Below are positions 45,465-54,840 of a stretch of DNA of 64,000 bases, in pieces. Position 1 is the stretch's first letter; each line of letters begins with the position of its first letter. The notes under the pieces were generated by a model. That model saw only the letters and a program-made list of their open reading frames with translations. It was not told the DNA's origin and did no database searches. This stretch comes from Prevotella sp. (lineage in GTDB: Bacteria > Bacteroidota > Bacteroidia > Bacteroidales > Bacteroidaceae): contig JAFZVV010000011.1 in the NCBI GenBank assembly GCA_017617615.1, positions 62,001 to 126,000 on the forward strand, given 5' to 3'. A program made the translations under genes and the position numbers.

Positions 45465-46622
45465 TTATTTCCGCCACACCATCTTGTTCACCACCCCAGT
45501 ATAGCTCTGGATGATTTTCACCACTTTGGTAGAAACATTCTCTTCGATGTAGTCGGGCACGGGTATGCCATAGTCGCCGTTGCGGTTCATCTCGACGGCC
45601 GTCTCCACCGCCTGGAGCAATCCCTTCGTGTCGATGCCGGCGAGGATGAAACAAGCCTTGTCGAGGGCTTCGGGGCGCTCTGTCGACGTGCGTATGCAGA
45701 CGGCGGGGAACGGATGGCCTACCGACGTAAAGAAACTGCTCTCCTCGGGCAGCGTACCGCTATCCGACACCACGCAGAACGCGTTCATCTGCAAGCAGTT
45801 GTAATCGTGGAAGCCCAGTGGCTCATGCTGGATGACACGCGGGTCGAGCTGGAATCCGCTGCGCTCCAGGCGTTTGCGTGAACGGGGGTGGCAAGAGTAG
45901 AGGATAGGCATGTCGTAGCGCTCTGCCAACGTGTTGACGGCAGTGAAGAGCGAAAGGAAATTCGCGTCGGTATCGATATTCTCCTCACGATGCGCAGAAA
46001 GCAGGATATAGCCACCACGCTTCAGGGAGAGTCGCTGATGGATGTCGCTCGCCTCTATCTCTGCCAGGTTCTCATGGAGCACCTCTGCCATCGGCGACCC
46101 CGTGACGTAGGTACGCTCCTTTGGCAACCCACACTCCGCAAGATAACGCCGTGCGTGTTCGCTGTATGCCATGTTCACGTCGCTGATGATATCCACGATG
46201 CGGCGGTTGGTCTCCTCGGGCAGGCACTCGTCCTTGCAACGGTTGCCCGCCTCCATGTGGAAAATGGGGATATGGAGCCGCTTGGCACCGATGACCGACA
46301 GGCAGGAATTGGTGTCGCCCAGCACGAGCACGGCATCGGGACGTGTCTCTACCATCACCTTATAGCTGCGGTCGATGATATTCCCCATCGTCGCGCCCAG
46401 GTCGTCGCCCACGGCATCCATATAGATATCAGGCGCATCGAGCTTCAGGTCATGGAAGAACACGCCGTTAAGATTGTAGTCGTAATTCTGTCCGGTATGT
46501 GCCAGGAGGGTGTCGAAATACTTGCGGCACTTGTTGATGACTGCCGACAGACGTATGATTTCGGGTCGGGTGCCCACGATGATGAGCAGTTTCAGCCGAC
46601 CGTTATTCTTGAAAGATGCCAT
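45465..46622 (-). CDS. capG: UDP-N-acetylglucosamine 2-epimerase family (CapG-like), last step of UDP-L-FucNAc
   Basis: A non-hydrolysing UDP-HexNAc 2-epimerase of the WecB/CapG family, 385 residues. Motifs: IIVGTRPEIIRLSAVINKC, LAHTGQNYDYNLNGVFF, VLGDTNSCLS, HMEAGNRCKDECLPEETNRRIVDIISDVN and the C-terminal VVSDSGTLPEESSFF. The context, directly after capF and capE, points to conversion of UDP-N-acetyl-L-pneumosamine/6-deoxy-talosamine to UDP-N-acetyl-L-fucosamine rather than UDP-GlcNAc to UDP-ManNAc. ATG 46622 is 12 bases after the capF stop. It is the last gene of the polysaccharide operon. Confidence 0.88.
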   Translation of the reverse strand: MASFKNNGRLKLLIIVGTRPEIIRLSAVINKCRKYFDTLLAHTGQNYDYNLNGVFFHDLKLDAPDIYMDAVGDDLGATMGNIIDRSYKVMVETRPDAVLVLGDTNSCLSVIGAKRLHIPIFHMEAGNRCKDECLPEETNRRIVDIISDVNMAYSEHARRYLAECGLPKERTYVTGSPMAEVLHENLAEIEASDIHQRLSLKRGGYILLSAHREENIDTDANFLSLFTAVNTLAERYDMPILYSCHPRSRKRLERSGFQLDPRVIQHEPLGFHDYNCLQMNAFCVVSDSGTLPEESSFFTSVGHPFPAVCIRTSTERPEALDKACFILAGIDTKGLLQAVETAVEMNRNGDYGIPVPDYIEENVSTKVVKIIQSYTGVVNKMVWRK

Positions 46623-46634
46623 GGGATAATTGTT

Positions 46635-47801
46635 TTAAATCACGGGATCGAAATAGGTATCGGGACGTCCGGGGTCGAAAGCCTCGTTGGCCCACATCAG
46701 GGTGACCAGGTCGTCGGTATCGGAGAGATTGATGATGTTGTGGGTATAGCCCGGCAACATCTCCACCACCTGGATTTGCTCGCCACTCACCTCATACTCC
46801 CTCACAGGATAAGGGTTGCCGTTCTCGTCGATACCCTCACGGCGCAACTGTATCAGTCCGTGGCCGCTCACCACGACGAATTTCTCGTTCTTGGTGTGGT
46901 GCCAGTGCTGTCCTTTCGTGATGCCGGGCTTGGAGACATTGACGGAGAACTGTCCACGGTCCGGGGTGCGGATAATCTCGGTGAAGCTGCCCCGCTGGTC
47001 TATGTTCATCTTCAGGGGATAGATGGTCTTGTCTTCAGGAAGGTAGGAGAGATAGGTGGAATAGAGTTTCTTCGTAAAGGCATCGCTGAAGTCGGGCACT
47101 TCGAGGTTCTCATGCATGGCATGGAAAGCGTGGAGCAGGTCTACTATCCCGCCAAGGGTGATGTGGTGGGTGACTGGCACCTCGCAGAACTGGCCGTCGC
47201 GATGCTCATGCCCGGAGAGGGCACCTATCAACTCGTCGACCACATCGTCGATGTATACCAGATGCATCTCCACCGACGGGTCGTTGACGGTGATGGGCAG
47301 GCCATTGGCGATATTGTTGCAAAACGTTGCCACGGCACTGTTGTAGTTGGGACGGCACCACTTGCCGAAGACATTGGGGAACCGGTAGACGAGCACGCGT
47401 GCGCCTGTCGCCCTGGCATAGTCGAAGAGCAGGTTCTCTCCTGCCCTCTTCGACTCTCCATAAGGGTTGTCGAGACGTGCCTGGATGGATGAGGATATCA
47501 TCACAGGACAGGTGTTACGGTGTTTCTTCAGCGTGTCGAGCAACAGCGAAGCGAAGCCGAAATTGCCCTGCATGAACTCAGCAGGGTCCTTGGGGCGGTT
47601 CACCCCAGCCAGGTTGAACACGAAGTCGGCATCACGACAATATGTATCGAGCGATTCCGGTGTACTGTCGACATCATACTCAAAGACATGAAGGTCGGTG
47701 GGACAGTCGTACCAACGGGCCTTGCCGTCAGCGATATTGTGTAGCTGTGAGCAGAGGTTGCGGCCCACGAAGCCTTTTGCGCCGGTAACTAATATATTCA
47801 T
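46635..47801 (-). CDS. capF: CapF-like bifunctional reductase/epimerase (UDP-L-FucNAc pathway)
   Basis: A two-domain enzyme. The N-terminal extended-SDR domain (about 1-245) has TGAKGFVGRNL and the catalytic pair in NPYGESKRAGENLL (Tyr and Lys), and reduces C4 of the sugar with NADPH. The C-terminal cupin domain (about 250-388) has the metal-binding segment KGQHWHHTKNEKF and epimerizes C3. This fusion is specific to CapF/WbjC. It uses the product of capE and feeds capG. ATG 47801 was chosen over an in-frame TTG at 47807. Spacing to capE is 22 bases. Confidence 0.93.
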   Translation of the reverse strand: MNILVTGAKGFVGRNLCSQLHNIADGKARWYDCPTDLHVFEYDVDSTPESLDTYCRDADFVFNLAGVNRPKDPAEFMQGNFGFASLLLDTLKKHRNTCPVMISSSIQARLDNPYGESKRAGENLLFDYARATGARVLVYRFPNVFGKWCRPNYNSAVATFCNNIANGLPITVNDPSVEMHLVYIDDVVDELIGALSGHEHRDGQFCEVPVTHHITLGGIVDLLHAFHAMHENLEVPDFSDAFTKKLYSTYLSYLPEDKTIYPLKMNIDQRGSFTEIIRTPDRGQFSVNVSKPGITKGQHWHHTKNEKFVVVSGHGLIQLRREGIDENGNPYPVREYEVSGEQIQVVEMLPGYTHNIINLSDTDDLVTLMWANEAFDPGRPDTYFDPVI

Positions 47802-47823
47802 GGACAATCGTCTTTATTTTGTG

Positions 47824-48918
47824 TTATTCACTGCGTATCTCCTTGGAGCGCTGCTTGGGCTGCAAGCCGAGGTCCTCGCGCACGAAACGCAGTTTCATGA
47901 GCAGTTCCTTCATACCCTCCACATCCAGGATATCGGCATTGTGGCTATGGTAGTCTTCTACCCGTGAGATGTCTTCATTGCCCTTGGTGAAGAACATGTC
48001 GTAATTGAGGTCACGGGTGTCGCAAGGGATACGGTAGTAGTTGCCCATGTCGATGGCACGCACCATCTCCTCGCGGGTGACAAGGGTCTCGTAGAGCTTC
48101 TCGCCATGACGGGTGCCAATGACGCGAATTTCAGGCACATGGGCTACAAAAGGCTCGCCGGTGCCCTTCACGGGAGTCTTGCAATAGACGTCGACGAGGG
48201 CCTTGGCCAGTGTGTCGAGGGTGGCGGCGGGTGCTTTCTGCACGAAGAGGTCGCCGTTGTGTGCATGGGTGAAGGCATACACCACGAGGTCGACGGCATC
48301 GTCGAGGGTCATCATGAAACGGGTCATGTTGGGATCGGTAATAGTAATGGGCTTCCCTTCTATCATCTGCTCCACCCACAGGGGGATAACGGAGCCACGA
48401 CTTGCCATCACATTGCCGTAACGGGTGCAGCAAATGGTGGTCGCGGAATCCTCGCCCAACTCACGTCCTTTGGCAATGGCGACCTTCTCCATCAGTGCCT
48501 TGCTCATGCCCATGGCATTGATGGGGTAGGCGGCCTTGTCGGTAGAGAGCACCACCACGTTCTTCACGCCATGTTCGATGGCAGAATTGAGCACGTTCTC
48601 CGTACCGAGGATATTGGTCCTGACGGCCTCGATGGGGAAGAACTCACACGAAGGCACCTGTTTCAGCGCAGCGGCGGAGAACACGAAGTCGACGCCCTGC
48701 ATGGCGATGTCGACAGAGCCCTTGTCGCGCACATTGCCGATATAGTATTTCACCTTGGGGTCCTGCAGCGCATGGCGCATGTCGTCTTGCTTCTTCTCGT
48801 CGCGCGAGAAGATGCGTATCTCCTTGATGTCGGAAGAGAGGAAACGCCGCAACACGGCATTGCCAAACGAACCGGTGCCACCGGTAATCAATAGTGTTTT
48901 ACCTGCAAATATACTCAT
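47824..48918 (-). CDS. capE: UDP-N-acetylglucosamine 4,6-dehydratase/5-epimerase (CapE-like)
   Basis: The first enzyme of UDP-N-acetyl-L-fucosamine synthesis, a soluble short form of the FlaA1/CapD family, 364 residues. The NAD-binding motif is LLITGGTGSFGNAVLRRFL; the catalytic segment is STDKAAYPINAMGMSKALMEKV, in which Met replaces the usual Tyr of the SDR YxxxK as in CapE. GTRHGEKLYETLVTREEM is also typical of the family. It precedes capF and capG in the same direction. The 92-base gap upstream shows no consensus promoter. Confidence 0.93.
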   Translation of the reverse strand: MSIFAGKTLLITGGTGSFGNAVLRRFLSSDIKEIRIFSRDEKKQDDMRHALQDPKVKYYIGNVRDKGSVDIAMQGVDFVFSAAALKQVPSCEFFPIEAVRTNILGTENVLNSAIEHGVKNVVVLSTDKAAYPINAMGMSKALMEKVAIAKGRELGEDSATTICCTRYGNVMASRGSVIPLWVEQMIEGKPITITDPNMTRFMMTLDDAVDLVVYAFTHAHNGDLFVQKAPAATLDTLAKALVDVYCKTPVKGTGEPFVAHVPEIRVIGTRHGEKLYETLVTREEMVRAIDMGNYYRIPCDTRDLNYDMFFTKGNEDISRVEDYHSHNADILDVEGMKELLMKLRFVREDLGLQPKQRSKEIRSE

Positions 48919-49010
48919 AGTCGTTATTTATTACATGTCAAGTTGTATGATAAGAAGTTGCCTGGTGGGCTTGCCAAGGCGCAGCTGGCTTTCGGCCAAA
49001 ACTCAAAACC

Positions 49011-49640
49011 TCACAACTTCGTGTGTTCTTTTATCTCTTTCAGCCTGCCGAGGAAATACTTCCTGTAATTCTTCTCCAAGGTCTCAAGCGGAAGACGCTC
49101 TTCTTCGGGATACAATGCCAACTCATGTTCGATGACCTCCTTGGGGGTAAACGTGAAGCCAACGACCTTGGCGGGATTGCCCATGACAATGGCATAAGGT
49201 GGCACATTGCCCCTGATCACGCTTCCACTGCCGATATCGCATCCCCTTCCGATGTGGGAACCGCCAAGCAAGGTGACATTGGAACCAATCCATACATCTT
49301 CCTCTACTACGACATCCTTGTCGAAATCGTTGTTCAGGTCCAATTCCTGTTTCACGTCATCCGTTACCTGCTTGTACCATTTCCCTTTGACCCTCATGTG
49401 GTTGCCGGTAATGACCTTCAGTCCGAATGCGGCACCGGAATACTTCTTCATGATGAATTTCGCGCGCCAGTTCATAATCACCGCCCCGAAACCGATGCCA
49501 GTGTGTTCGTACATATACAGGTTATTGGGTTTATACACCACCACGTCGTAGGCAATGTATGCGCTGCGGTCCTTATGTCCATAGTTCTTATAGACCATGC
49601 GCCACAGCTTCTTCAGCATCACTTTTATTCTTTCCAACAT
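49011..49640 (-). CDS. Hexapeptide-repeat (left-handed beta-helix) acyltransferase
   Basis: A 209-residue transferase of the maltose/xenobiotic O-acetyltransferase type. The hexapeptide pattern is seen in VVVEEDVWIGSNVTLLGGSHIGRGCDIGSGSVIRGNVPPYAIVMGNPAKVVGF, with the I/V-G-x pattern and the NPAK end loop. Such enzymes move acetyl from acetyl-CoA, and some relatives (LpxA, LpxD) use hydroxyacyl-ACP. The position between SDR1 and capE makes it a candidate for O-acetylation of the glycan or for transfer of the acyl group made by the carrier-protein module. ATG 49640, 2 bases after SDR1, was preferred to a GTG at 49646. Confidence 0.87.
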   Translation of the reverse strand: MLERIKVMLKKLWRMVYKNYGHKDRSAYIAYDVVVYKPNNLYMYEHTGIGFGAVIMNWRAKFIMKKYSGAAFGLKVITGNHMRVKGKWYKQVTDDVKQELDLNNDFDKDVVVEEDVWIGSNVTLLGGSHIGRGCDIGSGSVIRGNVPPYAIVMGNPAKVVGFTFTPKEVIEHELALYPEEERLPLETLEKNYRKYFLGRLKEIKEHTKL

Positions 49641-49642
49641 CG

Positions 49643-50407
49643 TCACATCATTGTATATCCACCATCAATTATCAGATTCTGGCCCGTCATCCAACGGCTG
49701 GCATCGCTCAGCAGATAGACGCATGCATTGGAAATATCGGTTGGATGGCCTATACCGAGAGGGAACGCTCCGAGGCGTTTCTTGCAGTCTTCCTCTGACA
49801 AGTCTTTCAGGTAATTCTCCATCATCGGGGTCAATACCGTACCGGGACTGATACAGTTGACCCGGATGCCTCTTTTCGACAATTCGGAAGCAACAACCCT
49901 GGCAGCACTGACCAGCGCCCCTTTCGAAGCGGAATATGCCGACAGGCCATGGCGAGCGATAACTGCCGTGATGGAGGCGACGAACACGATGGAGCCACTT
50001 GCGGCAAACCGCTTGGGTGGACTCAGCCGCCTGACGAACTCCAGTGCGCTCAGCGTATTGACGCGCAGCACGTCTTCATAATCCTTGGTTGTCAGCAACT
50101 GGATAGGTTTCGTCATTTCCACCCCAGCACAGTGCAGGAACCCAGACACCTTGCCACAAGCCGTGACAATGGCCGACACCAACTGTTCTATGCCTTCCGT
50201 CTCGCGGAGGTCATAGGAAAAGTATCGGTGCCCGTCGCCCTCCAGCAATGCCATCGTTTCCTGCAGCCGTTCCTCGTTTCTCGCAACGAGGACGACCTTT
50301 GCGCCCATCCTCGAGCAGTCGATGGCACATTGCCGTCCGATGCCCGAGGAGGCACCGGTGATGATGATGGTCTTTTCTTCCAACGAGAATGGATTGAAGC
50401 CTGCCAT
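49643..50407 (-). CDS. SDR family oxidoreductase, FabG-like (SDR1)
   Basis: A classical short-chain dehydrogenase of 254 residues, probably a 3-oxoacyl-carrier-protein reductase. TGASSGIG binds the nucleotide; S145 (FVASI) and the pair Y158/K162 (SAYSASKG) form the active site; NCISPGTVLTPM follows. All key residues are intact. The start ATG shares its A with the stop of KAS III-1 (TAATG), so the two are translationally coupled and likely act in sequence. It begins MAGFNPFSLEEKTI, the same N-terminal pattern (NPFSLE/YSLQ) as the other three SDRs, indicating common descent. Confidence 0.88.
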   Translation of the reverse strand: MAGFNPFSLEEKTIIITGASSGIGRQCAIDCSRMGAKVVLVARNEERLQETMALLEGDGHRYFSYDLRETEGIEQLVSAIVTACGKVSGFLHCAGVEMTKPIQLLTTKDYEDVLRVNTLSALEFVRRLSPPKRFAASGSIVFVASITAVIARHGLSAYSASKGALVSAARVVASELSKRGIRVNCISPGTVLTPMMENYLKDLSEEDCKKRLGAFPLGIGHPTDISNACVYLLSDASRWMTGQNLIIDGGYTMM

Positions 50408-51483
50408 TACACGGGTCTCCCTTCTTTTACCTCCACGATGTCGCTGATATGGCAGTCGACGAGCGGCAGGATGCCTGTCGCCCAAGTCATGCCCACGCCA
50501 AAAGCACTGAGAAGCAATGTCGTGTTGCCCTTGAGCTTGTCCTTGAGTTCACTGACGATGGTCAGCGGCACCGACACGGAAGAGGTGTTGCCAAACTTGG
50601 CTATGGTTGAGGGGATTTTTGCCGGGTCGAGCTTCATCTTCTTGGCAATGTATGAGTTGATGAAATTGTTGGCCTGATGGAAGACGATATAGTCGAAATC
50701 ACCGACGGTCATCCCGACATGTGTCAGGGTTTTCTTGATGTCGCGCGGTATTTCACGGATGACGAAGTTGAAGACATCACCACCGTTCATGTAGCCCTGC
50801 TCCTCGCTGCGCATGTTGCCAAACTCGTCGACCACTTTCTCGACAACGGTATCGGCAGAACTCATCTTCCGGTAGCCTCCGGCAGGTATCATGATCAGGT
50901 CGGCCCTGGAACCGTCGGAGTTGAGGGAGAAATGGCTTTCACCGAACCTCCCGTCACGCTCGATGAGGGCTGCCACGCCACCGTCGCCGAAGATGAACGC
51001 GGAACGGCGGTCGCGGGGAGAATAGACCTTGGAGCGGGTCTCACCATCGAGGACGAGTGCCTTCCTGATACTGCCACCCTGCATCATGCCATAGACAACG
51101 GACAGTCCGTACATAAAGGCGGAGCATCCCAAATTGATGTCGAACGCGATGCAGGAGTTCGACAGACCCAGACGGTGCTGCAAGGTGATGGAAGTGGCAG
51201 GCATGCGGTAGTCGGGGGTCTGCGAGATGAAGACCAACAGGTCAATCTCTTCCCTGTTCACCTGATTGTCGGCGAACAACTTCTCGGCAGCGGCAAAGCA
51301 CAAGTCTGACGAGCATGTCTTCTCGTCGGCAAAACGGCGCTCAAAGACACCAACCTTGTCGACAACCTCCTTCACCTGTTCTTTCGGGAAGAATTCAGTA
51401 TATTCATAGTTGTTGACGACACGCTGGGGCACGGCTGCTGCCATGGCGGTAATGCCTACCCCCTTATATGAAAGAATAGCCAT
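50407..51483 (-). CDS. 3-oxoacyl-ACP synthase III family protein (KAS III-1)
   Basis: A FabH-like condensing enzyme of 358 residues. The Cys-His-Asn triad is C120 (INLGCSAFMYG), H269 (VFHQANNF) and N299 (KFGNTSSVSVP). FISQTPDYRMPATS and FGDGGVAAL are also family features. Canonical FabH joins acetyl-CoA to malonyl-ACP; here the linked ACP and SDR suggest a dedicated, non-housekeeping role in making a short acyl group for the surface polysaccharide. It lies 2 bases after ACP1 and overlaps SDR1. I chose ATG 51483 because the reading upstream overlaps ACP1. Confidence 0.9.
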   Translation of the reverse strand: MAILSYKGVGITAMAAAVPQRVVNNYEYTEFFPKEQVKEVVDKVGVFERRFADEKTCSSDLCFAAAEKLFADNQVNREEIDLLVFISQTPDYRMPATSITLQHRLGLSNSCIAFDINLGCSAFMYGLSVVYGMMQGGSIRKALVLDGETRSKVYSPRDRRSAFIFGDGGVAALIERDGRFGESHFSLNSDGSRADLIMIPAGGYRKMSSADTVVEKVVDEFGNMRSEEQGYMNGGDVFNFVIREIPRDIKKTLTHVGMTVGDFDYIVFHQANNFINSYIAKKMKLDPAKIPSTIAKFGNTSSVSVPLTIVSELKDKLKGNTTLLLSAFGVGMTWATGILPLVDCHISDIVEVKEGRPV

Positions 51484-51485
51484 AG

Positions 51486-51710
51486 TTATGCGGTAGCCAA
51501 GTCGTACAGGTCCTTGATGGTATTGCACTTCAGGATGTCGGCATTGCCTATCTCCTTTTCGAATTCCTCATCGTAGAACGCAATCAACAACATCACGGCG
51601 ATGGAACTCCATTCCTCAAGGTCCCTGAAAGCGGTCTCAGGCACCAACGAAGAAGCGTCTTCCACTTCTATTGCTTCTGCGAACTTCTCAATAAAAACAT
51701 CTATTTCCAT
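51486..51710 (-). CDS. Acyl carrier protein-like (ACP1), unusual attachment motif
   Basis: A 74-residue four-helix carrier protein. The predicted phosphopantetheine Ser lies in LEEWSSIAVM (S36), where the usual D-S-L has S in place of D and I in place of L. The flanking EEW and hydrophobic helix following it (VMLLIAFYDEEF) match the ACP pattern seen in polysaccharide-linked acyl modules. It is the first gene of the ACP1-KAS III-1-SDR1 set. Whether it is modified by the host's AcpS is uncertain because of the changed motif. Confidence 0.8.
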   Translation of the reverse strand: MEIDVFIEKFAEAIEVEDASSLVPETAFRDLEEWSSIAVMLLIAFYDEEFEKEIGNADILKCNTIKDLYDLATA

Positions 51711-51732
51711 ATTTTTCCTATTAAAAAAGTTT

Positions 51733-52875
51733 CTATTTTCTGCTTCCTTTCTCCACGGAAAGATGCCATATCTCCAACATCTTACGCCAGACAGACGCCA
51801 TATTGTACTGACTGTTCACCCTCGTCCGGGCATTGGCACGGCAAGCATCCCTCAAGGCGCCATCGTCGAGCAACTGGCACAAAGCGGTCTTCAGCTGCGA
51901 GGCAGACCGTGGCGGCACCAGCAGTCCGCATGGCTCGTCGTCAGCACCACTCATCATCTCGGGTATTGCCCCCACGGTAGTGGCAACGATAGCACAGCCA
52001 CACGCCATGCTCTCGAGGATGACATTGGGGAAGCCCTCGGTGTACGACGGCAATACGAACACGCCGCACTGCAGCATCAGGCGCAGGATTTCCTCATGGG
52101 CTACTTCTCCCAATATCACGAGCCACGGGGCATCTCCGGCAATAGCCTCGAGCTGCCGGCGCATATCATCCTCGATATGTCCGGCAAGCACCAGGCGGAT
52201 GTCCTCAATCTCCTTGCAGGCACTCACCAGTTCACAGACGCCCTTGGTGGGAATGCAATGTCCAGCATAGAGCACCATGCGCTCATCACGCGGTATTGTA
52301 CTCTCGTGCGAAAGCACATATTCGTTTACCGACAGGGCGACAGGGTTGGGCAAGTATCTCACTTTCTCGCCGAATGACGACGCCAGGGCATCGTACGACA
52401 TTTGGTCGATGGGCACCGCCACATCGGCCATCCGCACCACACTGCACAGCAACCGCCACTCCCAGTTTCCCTTCTCCTTCAATTCGGGTATCCTGCCGAA
52501 GTGGAAATGCACCACGGTATGCACCTGGTGACGCCTGGCGATACGCAGCATCACCAGGTCTTTCAGCAGACTCACCGACGCGCTCGTGCACAGATGCAGC
52601 ACGTCATAATGCCCGGCCTTGAGCATACGCCGTTCATGGGCAATGATTCGCGCATAGTCCACTACCCCACTCCACGCCCTCTGCAAGGGCGACTTCGGGG
52701 CAAGTGCCACCTTGCGCCCCATTGGCAGCACATCCACGGTCACCGCAGGGGTGTCCAGCGAATGGTAATAGTTGAAGATATTGTCTGCCCACCGCGATAT
52801 GCCACCAACGCCCATCTTGTAGGGCGTGGCAAGCAACACGCTCAGTGACTCCCCGTTCTTGCTTCTCATCGGCAT
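51733..52875 (-). CDS. Glycosyltransferase family 4 (GT4-type)
   Basis: A retaining GT-B glycosyltransferase of 380 residues. The N-terminal acceptor domain has MGVGGISRWADNIFNYY, and the C-terminal donor domain has VLYAGHCIPTKGVCELVSA (phosphate/glycine loop) and the E-x7-E motif EGFPNVILESMACG. It likely transfers a nucleotide-activated sugar, possibly FucNAc, to a lipid-linked intermediate. Donor and acceptor cannot be told from sequence. It begins 7 bases after the other GT4 gene; ATG at 52875, with a second in-frame ATG two codons later (52869). Confidence 0.88.
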   Translation of the reverse strand: MPMRSKNGESLSVLLATPYKMGVGGISRWADNIFNYYHSLDTPAVTVDVLPMGRKVALAPKSPLQRAWSGVVDYARIIAHERRMLKAGHYDVLHLCTSASVSLLKDLVMLRIARRHQVHTVVHFHFGRIPELKEKGNWEWRLLCSVVRMADVAVPIDQMSYDALASSFGEKVRYLPNPVALSVNEYVLSHESTIPRDERMVLYAGHCIPTKGVCELVSACKEIEDIRLVLAGHIEDDMRRQLEAIAGDAPWLVILGEVAHEEILRLMLQCGVFVLPSYTEGFPNVILESMACGCAIVATTVGAIPEMMSGADDEPCGLLVPPRSASQLKTALCQLLDDGALRDACRANARTRVNSQYNMASVWRKMLEIWHLSVEKGSRK

Positions 52876-52882
52876 GCAATGG

Positions 52883-53968
52883 TTAGAACAACGACAAATA
52901 TCTTTCTACAAAGACATCCTCCGACATCGTCTGCTCGGCAATGGCGCGGCTCTTCGCACCATATTCGGCATACTGCGCATCGGTGAGGCTGAGCGCCTCC
53001 TCCAGTTTGTCGGCCATATCCTTATGGTCGTGAGGGTCGAACAGGAAACCGTTCTCGCCTTCACGCACATAGCGGGGGTTGTCGCATACCTTGCTGCAGA
53101 CCACCGGCAACGCGCATGCCATGGCTTCACACACGACATTGGGCGTACCCTCGTGGAAAGAGGGCAGGCAGAAGAAATCGGCCTTGCGGTAGGCCTCATC
53201 GATGTCCTTCGTCTTGGGAAGGAGGAAGAAACGCTCCGTCAGTCCATATTCCTCGACGAGGCGCTGACAGTCGTCCATATAGGCCTTGTTCTGTTGGATA
53301 GTCGTATTCAGGGTAAGCCCATACCACTTCACCACAAAGTCGCTGCGTCGGAGGGCCAACAACTTCACGGCCTCGATAAAGCCCTTCGTGTTCTTACTGG
53401 CCCATACCGATGCCGCCACGAGGATTTCCGCTTTCGCCTTGCGCTGCCGCACACCATGAAAGGCGAATTTGTCCAAGTCGACAAAGTTGGGTATAACCAC
53501 GGTCTTGTCTTCATATCCCGGGAAATGCTTCTTTATCCATTCACCCTGTGCGTACGAGTTCGGGACGATCTGGTCGGCCTTGCGGTAGAGCCAGAACTTC
53601 ACGCGTTCCCTGAGAGTGAGTACCTGCGTGGTGTTGCGCTCGCTGACGATGAGCTTGAACTTCCCACCGAAGCAACGTACGAGACAGGCCAGGATACATG
53701 GGGTGTCGAGGTAGGCCACCACCACGTCGGGACGGACACGGAGAAGGGTCTTCCTCAACTTGAAAAAGCGCTTCCAGTGACTGCTGGCTCCTGCCATTAC
53801 CTCACAGGCAACACCACTTTGCCTGAGTTGCTCGTCATAGAAAGAAATGGGATAATAGGTGTAGATGGTCACATCCACCCCCCTATCCTTCAACATGGCG
53901 GCAAGGCCTGTCATCTGTCGCTGGGCACCTCCGGCACCCAAATGGTCAATCAACAGTGCTACTCGCAT
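52883..53968 (-). CDS. Glycosyltransferase family 4 (GT4-type), first gene downstream of an internal promoter
   Basis: A 361-residue GT-B transferase. LLIDHLGAGGAQRQMTGLAAML is the typical N-terminal signature; the donor domain has VAASVWASKNTKGFIEAVKLL and the E-x7-E motif EGTPNVVCEAMACALPVV. It is the first gene after the consensus promoter at 54037-54068, so GT2-GT1-ACP1-KAS III-1-SDR1-acyltransferase-capEFG can form one transcript. Substrates are unknown. Confidence 0.9.
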   Translation of the reverse strand: MRVALLIDHLGAGGAQRQMTGLAAMLKDRGVDVTIYTYYPISFYDEQLRQSGVACEVMAGASSHWKRFFKLRKTLLRVRPDVVVAYLDTPCILACLVRCFGGKFKLIVSERNTTQVLTLRERVKFWLYRKADQIVPNSYAQGEWIKKHFPGYEDKTVVIPNFVDLDKFAFHGVRQRKAKAEILVAASVWASKNTKGFIEAVKLLALRRSDFVVKWYGLTLNTTIQQNKAYMDDCQRLVEEYGLTERFFLLPKTKDIDEAYRKADFFCLPSFHEGTPNVVCEAMACALPVVCSKVCDNPRYVREGENGFLFDPHDHKDMADKLEEALSLTDAQYAEYGAKSRAIAEQTMSEDVFVERYLSLF

Positions 53969-54036
53969 TCTGAGTGTATGAACTTATGTAGACGCAGACT
54001 CTATATCTGGCGACCCATGTGGAATCTGCCCACATG

Positions 54037-54068
54037 CAAAGATAATCCTTTTTTTCGACATCTACAAA
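54037..54068 (-). promoter_or_regulatory. Consensus promoter at the junction of the two halves of the locus
   Basis: On the minus strand TTTG (54068-54065), exactly 20 bases, then TAtcTTTG (54044-54037): a perfect match to the Bacteroidetes consensus. Transcription would start around 54030, about 60 bases before the GT4 start at 53968. The remaining gap 53969-54192 holds no other feature I can support. Confidence 0.85.
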
Positions 54069-54192
54069 ACACGATTGTTTTTTATTTACCGACTCGCTTA
54101 ATAATGCGAAGAATCCCCTAAGGCCACCTGCAATTGGCCGCGTGTCTGCCTGATGCCCCACTATATGAGGGGAACGGATAATTGCACCAAAT

Positions 54193-54840
54193 TCACTTTC
54201 CATAAAAATGACTTTCCCATTCTTCCAAAGTCAAGGCATCACCATGACCAGGGTAAACCATCATATCAACTGGCAACAAATTCAAAATCTTCTGTATTGA
54301 TTCTTCCCAATCTTCAACATTACTATCCCTGCCGTTGAAATAGGGTTTGAAAGGCATAATGGTATCACCCGTGAACAACATGTTGTCAATTTTTATACAC
54401 ATGGCACCATGGCTGTGCCCAGGTGTAAGCACATATTGAATAATATGGTTATTCCAACATGATTCTGTCATGTCTTCAGTAATAATGACATCAGGTGGAT
54501 TCATCACATACCTATAGTCAGGGTCGTCATAGTAATAGAGAAAATACATCTTGTTTGATTTCTTCACCTCCCGACTACACACCTCCGAACACACCAGTTC
54601 TGCCGATGGGAATTGGTCCAATAAAGAATTGACACCCCAATTATGGTCTGTATGCTCATGAGAGATGACAATATAATCTAAAGATAAGCCATTATCCCTG
54701 ATAAAATTGATTTCCCTGTCAGACCTCTCGCTGCCTGGGTCAACAATGATACACCTTCGGGTGTCATTATCAAATATCACATAACAATTTGACGTCATCA
54801 GTTGATTGACGAACTTCTTTACCTTAAGCGTCACTTGCAT
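54193..54840 (-). CDS. Metallo-beta-lactamase-fold hydrolase
   Basis: A 215-residue MBL-fold enzyme, glyoxalase II/thioesterase-like. The metal site is H61-x-H63-x-D65-H66 (ISHEHTDHNWG), then TPGHSHGAMCIKI (third metal His), FTGDTIMPF (bridging Asp) and YPGHGD at the C-terminus. Family members hydrolyse thioesters and other esters. Because it overlaps the KAS III-2 gene by 10 bases, I infer that it may release or proofread acyl chains from the carrier proteins; this is context only. It is the last gene before the internal promoter. ATG 54840 was used; the longer frame upstream is within KAS III-2. Confidence 0.88.
   Translation of the reverse strand: MQVTLKVKKFVNQLMTSNCYVIFDNDTRRCIIVDPGSERSDREINFIRDNGLSLDYIVISHEHTDHNWGVNSLLDQFPSAELVCSEVCSREVKKSNKMYFLYYYDDPDYRYVMNPPDVIITEDMTESCWNNHIIQYVLTPGHSHGAMCIKIDNMLFTGDTIMPFKPYFNGRDSNVEDWEESIQKILNLLPVDMMVYPGHGDALTLEEWESHFYGK

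Noticed and set aside
45888..47492. Long plus-strand open frame opposite capG and capF
   Set aside because: It overlaps two well-supported minus-strand genes and has the Val/His-rich composition of a shadow frame.
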